Source: Brevibacterium limosum (GTDB taxonomy: Bacteria > Actinomycetota > Actinomycetes > Actinomycetales > Brevibacteriaceae). Taken from it: DNA of 64,000 bases. Position 1 is the first letter of the stretch; each line of letters begins with the position of its first letter. The stretch covers positions 248,001 through 312,000 of the forward strand of contig NZ_CP050154.1 in the NCBI RefSeq assembly GCF_011617705.1. Direction: 5' to 3'. The translations under genes and the position numbers were made by a program. The notes under the pieces are model-generated. The model did no database searches. It saw nothing but the letters and a program-made list of their open reading frames with translations, and was not told the DNA's origin. Shown here piece by piece: positions 8,661 through 17,063 of the stretch.

Positions 8661-9818
8661 ATGACTCTGCCTTCGACGATGGCCGCTGTGCTGCTCACCG
8701 GCCATGGCGGACTCGACAAGCTCGAGTATCGCACCGACGTGCCCGTGCCCGAACCGCGTCCCGATGAGGTGCTCATCAACGTCGCAGCCGCGGGTGTCAA
8801 CAACACGGACATCAATACGCACATCGGCTGGTATTCGAAGTCCGTCAGCGGCGACACGAATACGACTGCTGCGGACGATGCGACACAGGCCGATGAGGGT
8901 GACGCGTCCTGGTCGGGTGTGCCGCTCACCTTTCCCCGCATCCAGGGTGGTGACGTCTACGGCGAGGTAGTCGCAGCGGGCAGTGCCGTGGACCCGGCGC
9001 GAATCGGCGACAAGGTGATCGTGCGCAATCTCATGCGTCACTATGTCGACCGCCGTCCCTTTGAGTGCTGGACCTACGGAAGCGACTGCGACGGGGGTTT
9101 CGCGCAGTTCGCGATCGCACCGTCGAGCGAGTCCTACACCGTCCATTCCGACCTCTCGCCGGTTGAGCTCGGCTCTTTCTCGATCGCCTATTCGACGGCC
9201 GAGGGGATGCTGCATCGAGCCGGGGTCGGTGAGGAGAAGGTCGTCGTCACCGGGGCTTCCGGCGGAGTCGGCCTCGCCGCGGTCAAGCTCGCGAAGCTGC
9301 GAGGCGCCGAGGTCACGGCCGTCTGCTCCGAATCGAAGGCCGATGTGGTGCTCGCGGCGGGAGCGGACCGCGTGGTTTCACGCCATGCGGATCCGACCGC
9401 GGAGATCGGTGCGCAATCGGTCGATGTCGTCGTCGACGTCGTCGGAGGAGACGGGGTGGCGCAGCTGCTGGGTCTGCTTCGCCGCGGGGGCCGCTTTGCG
9501 ATCGCGGGCGCGATCGGAGGGCCCTTGACCGAACTCGATCTGCGCACGATCTACCTCAACGACCTGTCGTTGTTCGGGTGCACATTCCAGGAGGACGAGG
9601 TCTTCGAGAATCTCATCGGATACATCAACCAGGGGCGAATCCGTCCATTGGTGTCGAAGTCCTACCCGCTGAGCGAGATCCATCGGGCACAGGAGGACTT
9701 CATCGCGAAGAAGTTCCCGGGCAAACTCGTGCTCGTACCGCCGCCGGTGGACGATTCCGCGCCCGCGAGCGCCGCCGGCATCACTCAGCACTCGTCCACC
9801 TTGAGCAGGCACAATTGA
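8661..9818 (+). CDS. Medium-chain dehydrogenase/reductase, quinone oxidoreductase-like
   Basis: A 385-residue MDR protein. The N-terminal GroES-like domain carries AAGVNNTDINTHIGWYS and the cofactor domain carries VTGASGGVGLAAVKLA (about 195-210). The typical zinc-binding cysteines and the GHE motif of alcohol dehydrogenases are not apparent, which suggests an NADPH-dependent quinone or enone reductase type. An unusual polar insert (about 58-85, rich in Thr, Asp and Ala) sits after the GWYSKS segment. GAAAGGA lies before the ATG. It follows an SDR gene and the two could act on a common substrate. Confidence 0.8.
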   Translation: MTLPSTMAAVLLTGHGGLDKLEYRTDVPVPEPRPDEVLINVAAAGVNNTDINTHIGWYSKSVSGDTNTTAADDATQADEGDASWSGVPLTFPRIQGGDVYGEVVAAGSAVDPARIGDKVIVRNLMRHYVDRRPFECWTYGSDCDGGFAQFAIAPSSESYTVHSDLSPVELGSFSIAYSTAEGMLHRAGVGEEKVVVTGASGGVGLAAVKLAKLRGAEVTAVCSESKADVVLAAGADRVVSRHADPTAEIGAQSVDVVVDVVGGDGVAQLLGLLRRGGRFAIAGAIGGPLTELDLRTIYLNDLSLFGCTFQEDEVFENLIGYINQGRIRPLVSKSYPLSEIHRAQEDFIAKKFPGKLVLVPPPVDDSAPASAAGITQHSSTLSRHN

Positions 9819-9822
9819 GACC

Positions 9823-10284
9823 GTGACTCCCAAACGCTTCTTCACATTCTTCGCCATCGCTGAGACCATCACGTGGACTCTGCTGCTGATCGGCATGTTC
9901 CTCAAGTACGTCACCCACACCACCGAGGTGGGCGTGCGCATCGGCGGAGGCATCCACGGATTCATCTTCATCTGCTTCGTCATCGCCGTCGTCGGCGTCG
10001 GCACTTCGCAGCAGTGGAGCAAGCGCCGCATCGCCACCGGGCTTGGATCGGCGATCATCCCCTACGCCACCATCCCCTTCGAGCGCTCGGTCGAGAAGAC
10101 CGGATCCCTCGAGGGCGACTGGGGGCTGGGCCGCAACGGCCGCACCCCGCAGGGCTGGTTCGAGGAGCTCACCTCCTGGTGCATCCGCTCACCCTGGCTG
10201 GCCATCGGTCTGGGGATCATCTTCGTCATCCTCGTCTTCTCGGGGCTGCTGCTGGCAGGTCCTCCCGGCGACTGGGTCAAGTGA
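9823..10284 (+). CDS. DUF3817 integral membrane protein
   Basis: A 153-residue membrane protein with the DUF3817 signature: an initial FFTFFAIAETITWTLLLIGM helix, then KYVTHTTEVGVRIGGGIHGF and two further hydrophobic segments, plus a fourth near the C-terminus (about 125-145). The GTG at 9823 is only 4 bases after the previous stop; a CACAAT box lies 7 bases upstream, so it may have its own leaderless transcript as well as read-through. Family function is unknown. Confidence 0.85.
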   Translation: MTPKRFFTFFAIAETITWTLLLIGMFLKYVTHTTEVGVRIGGGIHGFIFICFVIAVVGVGTSQQWSKRRIATGLGSAIIPYATIPFERSVEKTGSLEGDWGLGRNGRTPQGWFEELTSWCIRSPWLAIGLGIIFVILVFSGLLLAGPPGDWVK

Positions 10285-10317
10285 GGAGCAGCGCCTCGGC
10301 GCGGTGACGGGCTCCTC
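10283..10317 (+). terminator. Probable hairpin terminator overlapping the DUF3817 stop codon
   Basis: GAGGAGC (10283-10289) pairs with GCTCCTC (10311-10317), enclosing a second small hairpin GCGC-ctcg-GCGC (10291-10302). The structure starts within the stop codon of the DUF3817 gene. It has no clear T tract, so termination efficiency is uncertain. Confidence 0.5.
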
Positions 10318-10484
10318 GCTGAGGGGGCGGTGAGCGGGCACTGTGCTCGCCCTGGGAGGCGGGGGCAGCCTCGGCGGGGCCGATCTCTATGCCGGTTCGG
10401 TGAGCTCGCATAGGATGAGCACGACAGGGCCGGTGCTGCGCGCCGGTCGACCGTGCACCAGCTCAAACGATGAAAGGCCCACTG

Positions 10485-12260
10485 ATGGACCTGCTCTTCG
10501 GCGTCGGAGGAATCGGCGTACTCGTTGTCATCATCCTGATCGCGCTGCTCGTGATCCTGCGCTCCTACAAGATCGCCTCGCCGTCGGAGGCGCTCATCAT
10601 CACAGGCCGGAATGCCTCCGGGGCGTCGGGGACGGGGCGCATCGTCATCGGCGGGCGCTCGGTCGTCTACCCGATCGTGCAGAAGGCCTTCATCCTCTCG
10701 CTGTCCTCGCGGCAGATCTCCGTCGAGATCGACGGCATCTCCATCAACGGCATCGCGCTGCGTCTGCGCGGAGTCGCCCAGGTCAAGGTCGGCGGCACCG
10801 AGGATGACGTGCGCAAGGCCGCGCAGCGCTTCCTCGACCAGCAGGATCAGATCGACCACTACTCGAAGGAGATCCTCTCCGGCACCCTGCGCGCCGTGGT
10901 CGGCACGCTCACCGTCGAGCAGATCATCCAGGACCGCGCTTCCTTCGCCGCTCAGGTGCAGGAGGAATCCGCGCACTCGATGAACAACCAGGGCCTCATC
11001 ATCGACACTTTCCAGATCTCGGCGGTCGAGGACGAAGGCAGCTACCTGCGCGACTGGGGCCGCCCGCAGGCCGCCGAGGTGGCCAAGAACGCCGCCATCG
11101 CCGAGGCGAACGCCGGCCGTGCATCGGCCGTCGAGGAAGCCCAGCAGAACGAGGAGACCCAGAAGCAGCAGGCGCTGACCGATCAGGCCATCGCCGAACA
11201 GCAGCAGCAGCTGGCTCTGCGACGGGCCGCCCTGAAGGAAGAGGCCGACCAGCGGCAGGCTTCCGCGGACAACGCCGGCCCTCTGGCCGCTGCGGCCGAG
11301 AAGCAGAAGCTGCTCGAGAAAGACCGCGTCGTGGCCAAGGAAGCCGCGGAGCTGCGTGCCGAACAGCTCGATGCCGAGGTCAGGCGCCCTGCCGATGCCG
11401 AACGCTACCGGCAGCAGGCCTCCGCCGATGCGCGGGCGTATGAGATCGAGGCGCAGGGCCGGGCCGAGGCGGCCGCCGACCTGCACCGTCGGTCGAAAGA
11501 CGCCGAAGCGATCCGGCTCGAGGGTGAAGCCGAAGCCGATGCGATCAGGGCGCGCGGCGAGGCCGAAGCCGAAGCGCTGCGCGCACAGGCCGAGGCCTAC
11601 AAGCAGTTCAACGATGCGGCAGTGCTGTCGAAGGTGCTTGAGGTGCTGCCGACCGTGGCCGGAGAGCTGGTGGCGCCGTACGCGAACATCAAGGACCTCT
11701 CGATCGTGTCCACCGATGGTGAGTCGAAGCTAGCGAACTCCGTGTCGAACAACCTCTCCCAGGTCCTCGAAGTGGTGCGCGGAACGACCGGAGTCGACCT
11801 CACCGACCTCGTGGCCAAGGCGAAGGGCGCCGGGGGAGCCGACTCGGCCGGGCCGAGCGGGTCCGGAGGACCGGAAGGACCTGAAGGGTCCGGCGGATCC
11901 GAGAGTGGGGGACCGACCGGTTCCTCTTCTGCGGGGGAGAACCCGGACGACGTCGTCGACGGGATCGTCGCAGACGGCGCGTCTGCCGGAGAGCGTGCGA
12001 ACCGCGCCGGCTTCGACCCGAAGGCATTCCTCGATGACAGCGGTGTCGACCTCGATCGGATCGGCGATGAGGTGAAGAAGGCCACCGGCTTCGATGTGCA
12101 GGCCTATATCGACGAGGCGAAGCGCCGCCTCGACGAGCGTGGTGCCGGCACGGCCGGGACGGACGCGGATTCGGGCTCAGGCGAAGACGGGCGCTCGGCC
12201 GCCGGCGATGAACCGGGCGACGATCAGGACGGCGACGGCGGTAAGGGCTCCCAGGGCTGA
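10485..12260 (+). CDS. Flotillin/SPFH-domain membrane protein
   Basis: A 591-residue flotillin-like scaffold protein. One N-terminal hydrophobic segment (about 7-26) is followed by the SPFH/band 7 domain (about 28-205), then a long Ala/Glu/Gln-rich coiled coil (about 205-390) with the repeated EAEA pattern of flotillins. A Gly/Ser-rich low-complexity stretch (about 450-490) precedes a C-terminal region with the FDPKAFLDDSGVD segment. It probably organises membrane microdomains. The ATG at 10485 was chosen over one at 10470 because GAAAGG lies just upstream of it. The C-terminal extension is longer than in most flotillins. Confidence 0.88.
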   Translation: MDLLFGVGGIGVLVVIILIALLVILRSYKIASPSEALIITGRNASGASGTGRIVIGGRSVVYPIVQKAFILSLSSRQISVEIDGISINGIALRLRGVAQVKVGGTEDDVRKAAQRFLDQQDQIDHYSKEILSGTLRAVVGTLTVEQIIQDRASFAAQVQEESAHSMNNQGLIIDTFQISAVEDEGSYLRDWGRPQAAEVAKNAAIAEANAGRASAVEEAQQNEETQKQQALTDQAIAEQQQQLALRRAALKEEADQRQASADNAGPLAAAAEKQKLLEKDRVVAKEAAELRAEQLDAEVRRPADAERYRQQASADARAYEIEAQGRAEAAADLHRRSKDAEAIRLEGEAEADAIRARGEAEAEALRAQAEAYKQFNDAAVLSKVLEVLPTVAGELVAPYANIKDLSIVSTDGESKLANSVSNNLSQVLEVVRGTTGVDLTDLVAKAKGAGGADSAGPSGSGGPEGPEGSGGSESGGPTGSSSAGENPDDVVDGIVADGASAGERANRAGFDPKAFLDDSGVDLDRIGDEVKKATGFDVQAYIDEAKRRLDERGAGTAGTDADSGSGEDGRSAAGDEPGDDQDGDGGKGSQG

Positions 12261-12380
12261 CCTTGACGGGCAGGCTCGGAGGCAGCGGGCGCACACAGCG
12301 GGCATCGATCGGAGACATCGGTCGGTGTCCGCTGGCGTCGGAGGCCTCTCTCTGCTGGTGAGAAGAGTCACTTCAGGATC

Positions 12381-12414
12381 CATATATAAAAAAATGTGCA
12401 TATGTTAATATTTT
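12381..12414 (+). promoter_or_regulatory. AT-rich promoter/operator of the CDF transporter gene
   Basis: A 34-base block almost free of GC, with a CATATATA run and a CATATG dyad, lies 18 bases before the start codon and just before the AGGAGGT Shine-Dalgarno (12421-12427). It stands out sharply from the surrounding GC-rich DNA. AT-rich imperfect dyads of this kind are the usual targets of ArsR/SmtB metal sensors, and the downstream gene is a metal exporter, so metal-responsive control is plausible. No perfect long palindrome is present. Confidence 0.5.
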
Positions 12415-12431
12415 GAGTCGAGGAGGTAAAC

Positions 12432-13340
12432 ATGGCTCATGATCATGCGCATGGTTCAGGCTCGTGGCGGCAGCTGAGGATCGTCTTCGGCATCGTAGCG
12501 GCGATCTTCGTCTTCCAGCTCATCGGCTCCGTCGTCACGGGCAGTCTTGCGCTGCTCATCGACACCGGCCACAATGCCGTCGACCTCATCGGCATCGGCA
12601 TCGCGCTCTTCGCCGCGACACTGGTCACCAAGCCGACGGGTGGGCAGAAGACCTGGGGATTCCGCCGGGCAGAAGTGCTCGCAGCCGGAGCCCAGGCGAC
12701 GCTGCTGCTGGGTCTCGGCGTCTACAGCCTCATCGAAGGCATTCGTCGATTCTTCGTCCCGCCGGAGGTGCCCGGTCCGGGCCTGCTGATCTTCGGCGCC
12801 ATCGGCCTCGTGGGCAATCTCGTCTCCATCGTCATCCTCAGCTCGTCGAAGGAAGACTCACTCAACCTCAAGGCGGCGTTCCTCGAGGTCATCGCCGATG
12901 CCCTCGGCTCTGTGGCCGTGATCCTCGCAGCTCTGGCGATCTGGCTCTTCGGTTGGGACCGTGCCGACGCGGTGGCCGCCCTGGTCATCGCGGCGCTCAT
13001 CGTTCCCAGGGCGTTCGCGATTCTGCGCGAGACCGGGTCGATCCTGCTCGAAGCGGCACCGAAGGAGCTCGACCTGGACAAGGTCCGCGAGCATCTCGAG
13101 GCGGTCGAGCATGTGCAGGAGGTCCACGATCTCCACGTCACCCGCATCGACTCGAACCTGCCGGTGCTCACCGCACACGTGGTCCTCGCCGATGAGTGCT
13201 TCTACGACGGACACGCCCCGCGCATCCTCAAGGCTCTGCAGGAATGCCTGACCGAGCACCACAAGATCGCGATCGAGCACTCGACCTTCCAATTCGACCG
13301 AGCAGAGGACGCCGCCGAGGAGACCCACACCCACGACTGA
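12432..13340 (+). CDS. Cation diffusion facilitator, CzcD-like metal exporter
   Basis: A 302-residue inner membrane CDF transporter, expected to export Zn(II) or related divalent ions in exchange for protons. The His-rich N-terminus MAHDHAHG, the first metal site in DTGHNAVD (helix 2) and the second in LEVIADALGS (helix 5) are visible, with six hydrophobic segments, and a cytoplasmic ferredoxin-like domain from about 205 with VHDLHV. In helix 5 the usual His of HxxxD is replaced by Glu (EVIAD), a variant that may alter metal preference. It ends with His-rich ETHTHD. AGGAGGT at 12421 gives a strong start, and an AT-rich operator-like block lies upstream. Confidence 0.9.
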   Translation: MAHDHAHGSGSWRQLRIVFGIVAAIFVFQLIGSVVTGSLALLIDTGHNAVDLIGIGIALFAATLVTKPTGGQKTWGFRRAEVLAAGAQATLLLGLGVYSLIEGIRRFFVPPEVPGPGLLIFGAIGLVGNLVSIVILSSSKEDSLNLKAAFLEVIADALGSVAVILAALAIWLFGWDRADAVAALVIAALIVPRAFAILRETGSILLEAAPKELDLDKVREHLEAVEHVQEVHDLHVTRIDSNLPVLTAHVVLADECFYDGHAPRILKALQECLTEHHKIAIEHSTFQFDRAEDAAEETHTHD

Positions 13341-13346
13341 CGCGGG

Positions 13347-14471
13347 TCACTGCCCGGGCAGGATCTCCACTGAATCGGTGCGGAAGCGTTCGAGCTTCCC
13401 CGGGTCGATCGAGACGCCGAAGCCGACGCCGGTGGGCACATCGACCTTGCCGTCGTGCATCACGATCTCCTCGGTGATGTCCTCGTGGAAAAACCGGTTC
13501 GATCCGGAGATGTCGCCGGGCAGGGTGAAGCCCGGCAGCGATGCCAGCGCCGCATTCGCCGCCCGTCCCAGGCCGGTTTCGACCATTCCGCCGTGCCAGA
13601 CGGCGACGCCGTGGGCAGCGGCCAGATCATGGATCTTCTTCGCCTCGATGAAACCGCCGACACGTCCGGGCTTGATGTTGATCACCGAGGTGGCTCTCAG
13701 CATGATCGCATCGGCTGCCGCCTCGGCGGAGACGATCGACTCGTCCAGACACATCGGGGTGTCCATGAGCTTGGCAAGCTCGGCATGCTGGCGGATATCG
13801 GCCTCGCCGAGAGGCTGTTCGATGAGCAGGAGACCATAGTCGTCGAGGCGGCGCAGGTGTGCGGCATCGACGAGGGTGTAGGCGGCGTTCGCGTCGACCT
13901 GGAAGCCGAAATCGTCGCCGAAGGCCTTGCGCACGGCGGCCACCGGGGCGATGTCCTTGCCCGGCTTGATCTTCAGCTTGATCCGGGCGTACCCCTCGTC
14001 GAGGTAGCCGCCGATGACCTTCACTGTCTCCTCGACGGAATCCTGGATGCCCACCGACACGCCTGAGGGCACGGAGTCGACGACTCCGCCCAAATAGTCC
14101 TTGAACGACTGGTTGTGCATCTTCAGCTGAGCCTCGATGACGGCCATCTCCAGCGCCGACTTCGCCATCGGGTGGCCGATGACGTGACGCAGGTGCCACG
14201 ACACCGTCTCCGCGCTGAGGTCGTCGACCTCGAAGAGCAGCGGCGCCAGCCAACGGCGAGTGACATCGATCCCGGCAGCCACGTACTCGGCCGAGTACAG
14301 CGGAGAGATCATCGCCACGGACTCACCCCACCCGGTGATCTCACCCTGCGGGGTGTCGAACACGGCCTCGACGAGGTAGCAGTCCTTCTCGGTCTCCTTC
14401 ATGAACGATGTCTCGAAAGGAGTGACCAGCGGGATCGACACCTGATGGAGAGTGACTGACTTCAGCTTCAT
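13347..14471 (-). CDS. menC: o-Succinylbenzoate synthase / N-acylamino acid racemase family protein
   Basis: A 374-residue enolase-superfamily enzyme of the muconate-lactonising subgroup. The catalytic residues line up with the Amycolatopsis racemase with a constant offset: the KxK lysines K165 and K167 in RIKLKIKPG, metal ligands D193 (QVDAN), E218 (IEQP) and D243 (CLDES), and K267 in NIKPGR. Members of this family make o-succinylbenzoate for menaquinone, racemise N-acylamino acids, or both. There are no other men genes here, so the symbol is tentative and the racemase role is at least as likely. The ATG at 14471 has AAGGAG upstream; longer frames are spurious. It converges with the CDF gene. 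Confidence 0.85.
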   Translation of the reverse strand: MKLKSVTLHQVSIPLVTPFETSFMKETEKDCYLVEAVFDTPQGEITGWGESVAMISPLYSAEYVAAGIDVTRRWLAPLLFEVDDLSAETVSWHLRHVIGHPMAKSALEMAVIEAQLKMHNQSFKDYLGGVVDSVPSGVSVGIQDSVEETVKVIGGYLDEGYARIKLKIKPGKDIAPVAAVRKAFGDDFGFQVDANAAYTLVDAAHLRRLDDYGLLLIEQPLGEADIRQHAELAKLMDTPMCLDESIVSAEAAADAIMLRATSVINIKPGRVGGFIEAKKIHDLAAAHGVAVWHGGMVETGLGRAANAALASLPGFTLPGDISGSNRFFHEDITEEIVMHDGKVDVPTGVGFGVSIDPGKLERFRTDSVEILPGQ

Positions 14472-14600
14472 GAGCCTGGCTCCTTCTGCGCAGTGCGGCG
14501 GATGCTTTCTTCTCCTCAGCTTAGGCCAGAACCCTGGAGCGGCGGGCCGAGCATTGATAGTGTGAACAAAAGTCTTCCTGTCAGCAAGGGGGCCACCGTC

Positions 14601-15611
14601 GTGAACGATCACCTGCGCACATTCGCCGCGCGCAGACAGTCCTGGTTCGGTCTCAAGCTGCCGGTCAAAATCGCTCTCGCCCAACCGGCACTCCACCCTC
14701 TGCTGCGAACGATCGCGCCCCGGATCAAGGGGCTGAAGATCGGTCGCCTGCCCGCACCGATCGAACTCACCGAAATCCGCGGCAGGGCGGGCGGATCAGA
14801 GTTCATCCTCGTCGAACCCTTCCGCTGCGAAATCGCCAAGGAGTTCTACTGGGGGAAGGGCCGACGCACCGAACCCGAAGACGCGTTCGCCCTCGACCTC
14901 ATGGTCGCGCTCAGCGCCGACGCCGACGTCTTCCTCGACATCGGCGCCTACACCGGGGTCTTCACCATGGCCGTCCTGGCCGCGAATGAGGAGGTGCACG
15001 CCCACGTCTTCGAGATCATCCCCGCAGTGGTCGCGGGCGTGGAGAAGAACATCGACCGCAACGGCTTCAACAGACGCGTCACCGTCCACCCGACCGGAGT
15101 GGGCAGCCCCGACACCTGGATGAAAGTGCCTATCGGGGACGGCGGATCCGCGCTGCCCTCGTTCTACTCCTCAGATATGCAGTTCGACTCCGACGCCGAG
15201 GTGCGCTTCACCTCCCTCGACGCCCTCCTGCCCGAGGTGATGGCCGAGGTGTCGAGGCGAGACACGCAGCCGCTGCCAGGGGAAGGGCTCCCCGATGCCT
15301 CAGGTCGAGGCGAGGAGCCGCGTGTGACGGTGAAGATCGACGTCGAAGGCGGGGAGAACGACGTCTTCGCCCACGGGCGGGAATTCCTCGCGGCAATCCA
15401 CCCGGACATTCTGTGCGAAGTGCTCGAAGACCGCGCGAATCCACGAGAACTCATGGGCCACCTCGGCGAGCACGGCTACCACTTCTACCTCGTCGGCGAA
15501 GATCGACTGTACGCGCGGACGACGATCCGGCCCGATGTGCACCTGCGCGACTGGCTCTTCACGCTCAGATCACCCGACGAGATGCGGGCAGCGGGCTATC
15601 CGGTCGGCTAG
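14601..15611 (+). CDS. FkbM family methyltransferase
   Basis: A 336-residue SAM-dependent methyltransferase with the FkbM pattern: FLDIGAYTGVFTM (SAM motif I, about 112-124), HVFEIIPAVVAGVEKNI, and VKIDVEGGENDVFAHG near the C-terminus. FkbM-type enzymes O-methylate sugars or polyketides. The GTG at 14601 is chosen because AAGGGGG lies about 8 bases upstream; an earlier GTG at 14562 is possible. It is divergent from the menC-like gene and followed by a nested hairpin. The substrate is not known. Confidence 0.82.
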   Translation: MNDHLRTFAARRQSWFGLKLPVKIALAQPALHPLLRTIAPRIKGLKIGRLPAPIELTEIRGRAGGSEFILVEPFRCEIAKEFYWGKGRRTEPEDAFALDLMVALSADADVFLDIGAYTGVFTMAVLAANEEVHAHVFEIIPAVVAGVEKNIDRNGFNRRVTVHPTGVGSPDTWMKVPIGDGGSALPSFYSSDMQFDSDAEVRFTSLDALLPEVMAEVSRRDTQPLPGEGLPDASGRGEEPRVTVKIDVEGGENDVFAHGREFLAAIHPDILCEVLEDRANPRELMGHLGEHGYHFYLVGEDRLYARTTIRPDVHLRDWLFTLRSPDEMRAAGYPVG

Positions 15612-15642
15612 CTGCCGAGCGCGACCGCGGCTGCCGCCGATC

Positions 15643-15691
15643 AAGTGGGTTGAGAATGCACAGATTCGAATCTGGCAAGCTGAACCCACTT
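15643..15691. terminator. Nested hairpin between convergent genes
   Basis: Outer arms AAGTGGGTT (15643-15651) and AACCCACTT (15683-15691) enclose a perfect 14-base palindrome CAGATTCGAATCTG (15661-15674). The element lies between the FkbM gene and the M20 peptidase gene, which converge, so it probably terminates both. The double palindrome is more elaborate than a normal terminator. Confidence 0.65.
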
Positions 15692-15787
15692 AACTGGTGA
15701 AGTCCCTGGCCCCGGCGACGTGGGCGCAGAGACCGGCGCCGGAACCGCCACCGGCTGCCCCGTCGACTGAGCAGCCGGCGCGGGCCC

Positions 15788-16960
15788 TCAGCTCTGCAGC
15801 TGGTCGGTGATGAGGGCGGCCAGCAGAGCGGTGCGCGGAGCGATCTCGTCGATGACGGCGTGCTCGTGTTCGGCATGCGCCCCATCGCCGACGGCGCCCA
15901 GGCCGTCGAGAGTGGCGATGCCGTCTCCGGCGGTGAAGTTCCCGTCAGAGGCACCGCCCACGGACACTCCCTGCGGTGCGGGCAGCCCGAGCTCACCCGC
16001 AAGAGCGGTCGCCCGGTCGAAGAGCCCAGCCGACTGCTCCCGTTCGAACGGGGGCCGGTTGATCCCGCCGAGGACCTCCATCGTCGAGCCCGCCACCTGC
16101 GGGTTCACGGTCAGCTCACGGATCTGCGCATCCACGCGTTCGAGTTCGGCCGCAGTGCGGGCGCGCACATCGATGTCCACCCGGGCTTCGGCCGGAACGG
16201 TGTTCGACGTCGTGCCCGCGCTGATCACGGTCGGCACCACCGTCGTCCCGGCCTCCGCGTCGTCGAGGTCGGCCACCAGCGGCAGGGTGAGGGCCAGGGC
16301 CATGCCCGCGTTGATCCCCTTCTCCGGTTCGAGCCCGGCGTGCGAGGCCTTGCCGGTGAACCTGAGGACGTAGTTGCTCGTGCCCTTGCGCTCGAGTTTG
16401 AGCGCGCCGCCGGCGCTCGCCTCCATGACGAACACGGCTTTGGCAACGGCGGCCTCGGCGCGGATGAGATCCGACGAGGACAGCGAGCCGATCTCCTCAT
16501 CGCCGGTGACGAGGATCGACAGGCCGTCCAGTCCGCCCTCGCCGAGGTGGTCGGCCACCATCGCGGTCGCGTGCACGCTCATGATCGCCCCGGTGAGCAT
16601 GTCGAAGCTGCTGGGACCGCGGAGGATGCCGTCCTCGGTGGAGAAGGGGAGACGCTCGAGTGTGCCGTGCGGCCACACGGTGTCCTGATGGTTGAGCAGG
16701 ACGACGCGGGCGGGACCGGTGCCGAAGCGCAGGCGCAGGTGGGCGGTGCCGTCGATGTCGAGCAGCTCCGCCTCTGCGCCGAGGCGGTCCCTCAGGAGCG
16801 CGGCGAAGTCCCGTGCTCCGGCGGCCACGGCCGCCGTGTCGTGTGAGGGGGTCTCGATGGAGATGACCCGTTCGATGTCGGCGAGCATGTCGGGCAGGCG
16901 TCTCCTCGCCTGTTCGACGAAGTCAGCGGGCTGGGACGCAGGTGATGTGGTCGAAGACAT
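15788..16960 (-). CDS. M20 family metallopeptidase, carboxypeptidase G2-like
   Basis: A 390-residue zinc hydrolase of the M20/ArgE-DapE-CPG2 family. The zinc ligands appear in LLNHQDTVW (HxD, about 88-95), FDMLTG, TGDEEIGS (catalytic glutamate), and the late AEHEHAV. The FTGKASHAGLEPEKG segment begins the dimerisation domain with its conserved His. The pattern is closest to glutamate carboxypeptidases, which release C-terminal glutamate from folates or peptides, but the substrate is inferred only. Bases just before the ATG lack a strong Shine-Dalgarno. It is divergent from the GCS2 gene. Confidence 0.88.
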   Translation of the reverse strand: MSSTTSPASQPADFVEQARRRLPDMLADIERVISIETPSHDTAAVAAGARDFAALLRDRLGAEAELLDIDGTAHLRLRFGTGPARVVLLNHQDTVWPHGTLERLPFSTEDGILRGPSSFDMLTGAIMSVHATAMVADHLGEGGLDGLSILVTGDEEIGSLSSSDLIRAEAAVAKAVFVMEASAGGALKLERKGTSNYVLRFTGKASHAGLEPEKGINAGMALALTLPLVADLDDAEAGTTVVPTVISAGTTSNTVPAEARVDIDVRARTAAELERVDAQIRELTVNPQVAGSTMEVLGGINRPPFEREQSAGLFDRATALAGELGLPAPQGVSVGGASDGNFTAGDGIATLDGLGAVGDGAHAEHEHAVIDEIAPRTALLAALITDQLQS

Positions 16961-17063
16961 AGGGTGAGTCTACGGAAGGTCGATTGTCGGCGTCGGGGGT
17001 GTCCGGATGGTGCAGCGGACGGCGGTCGCGCACAGACCCGGCCGTCTGTGGTTTGCTAGTCCT

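Noticed and set aside
13347..14471. Part of a menaquinone gene cluster
   Set aside because: No other men gene is in the window; the protein may be a racemase instead.
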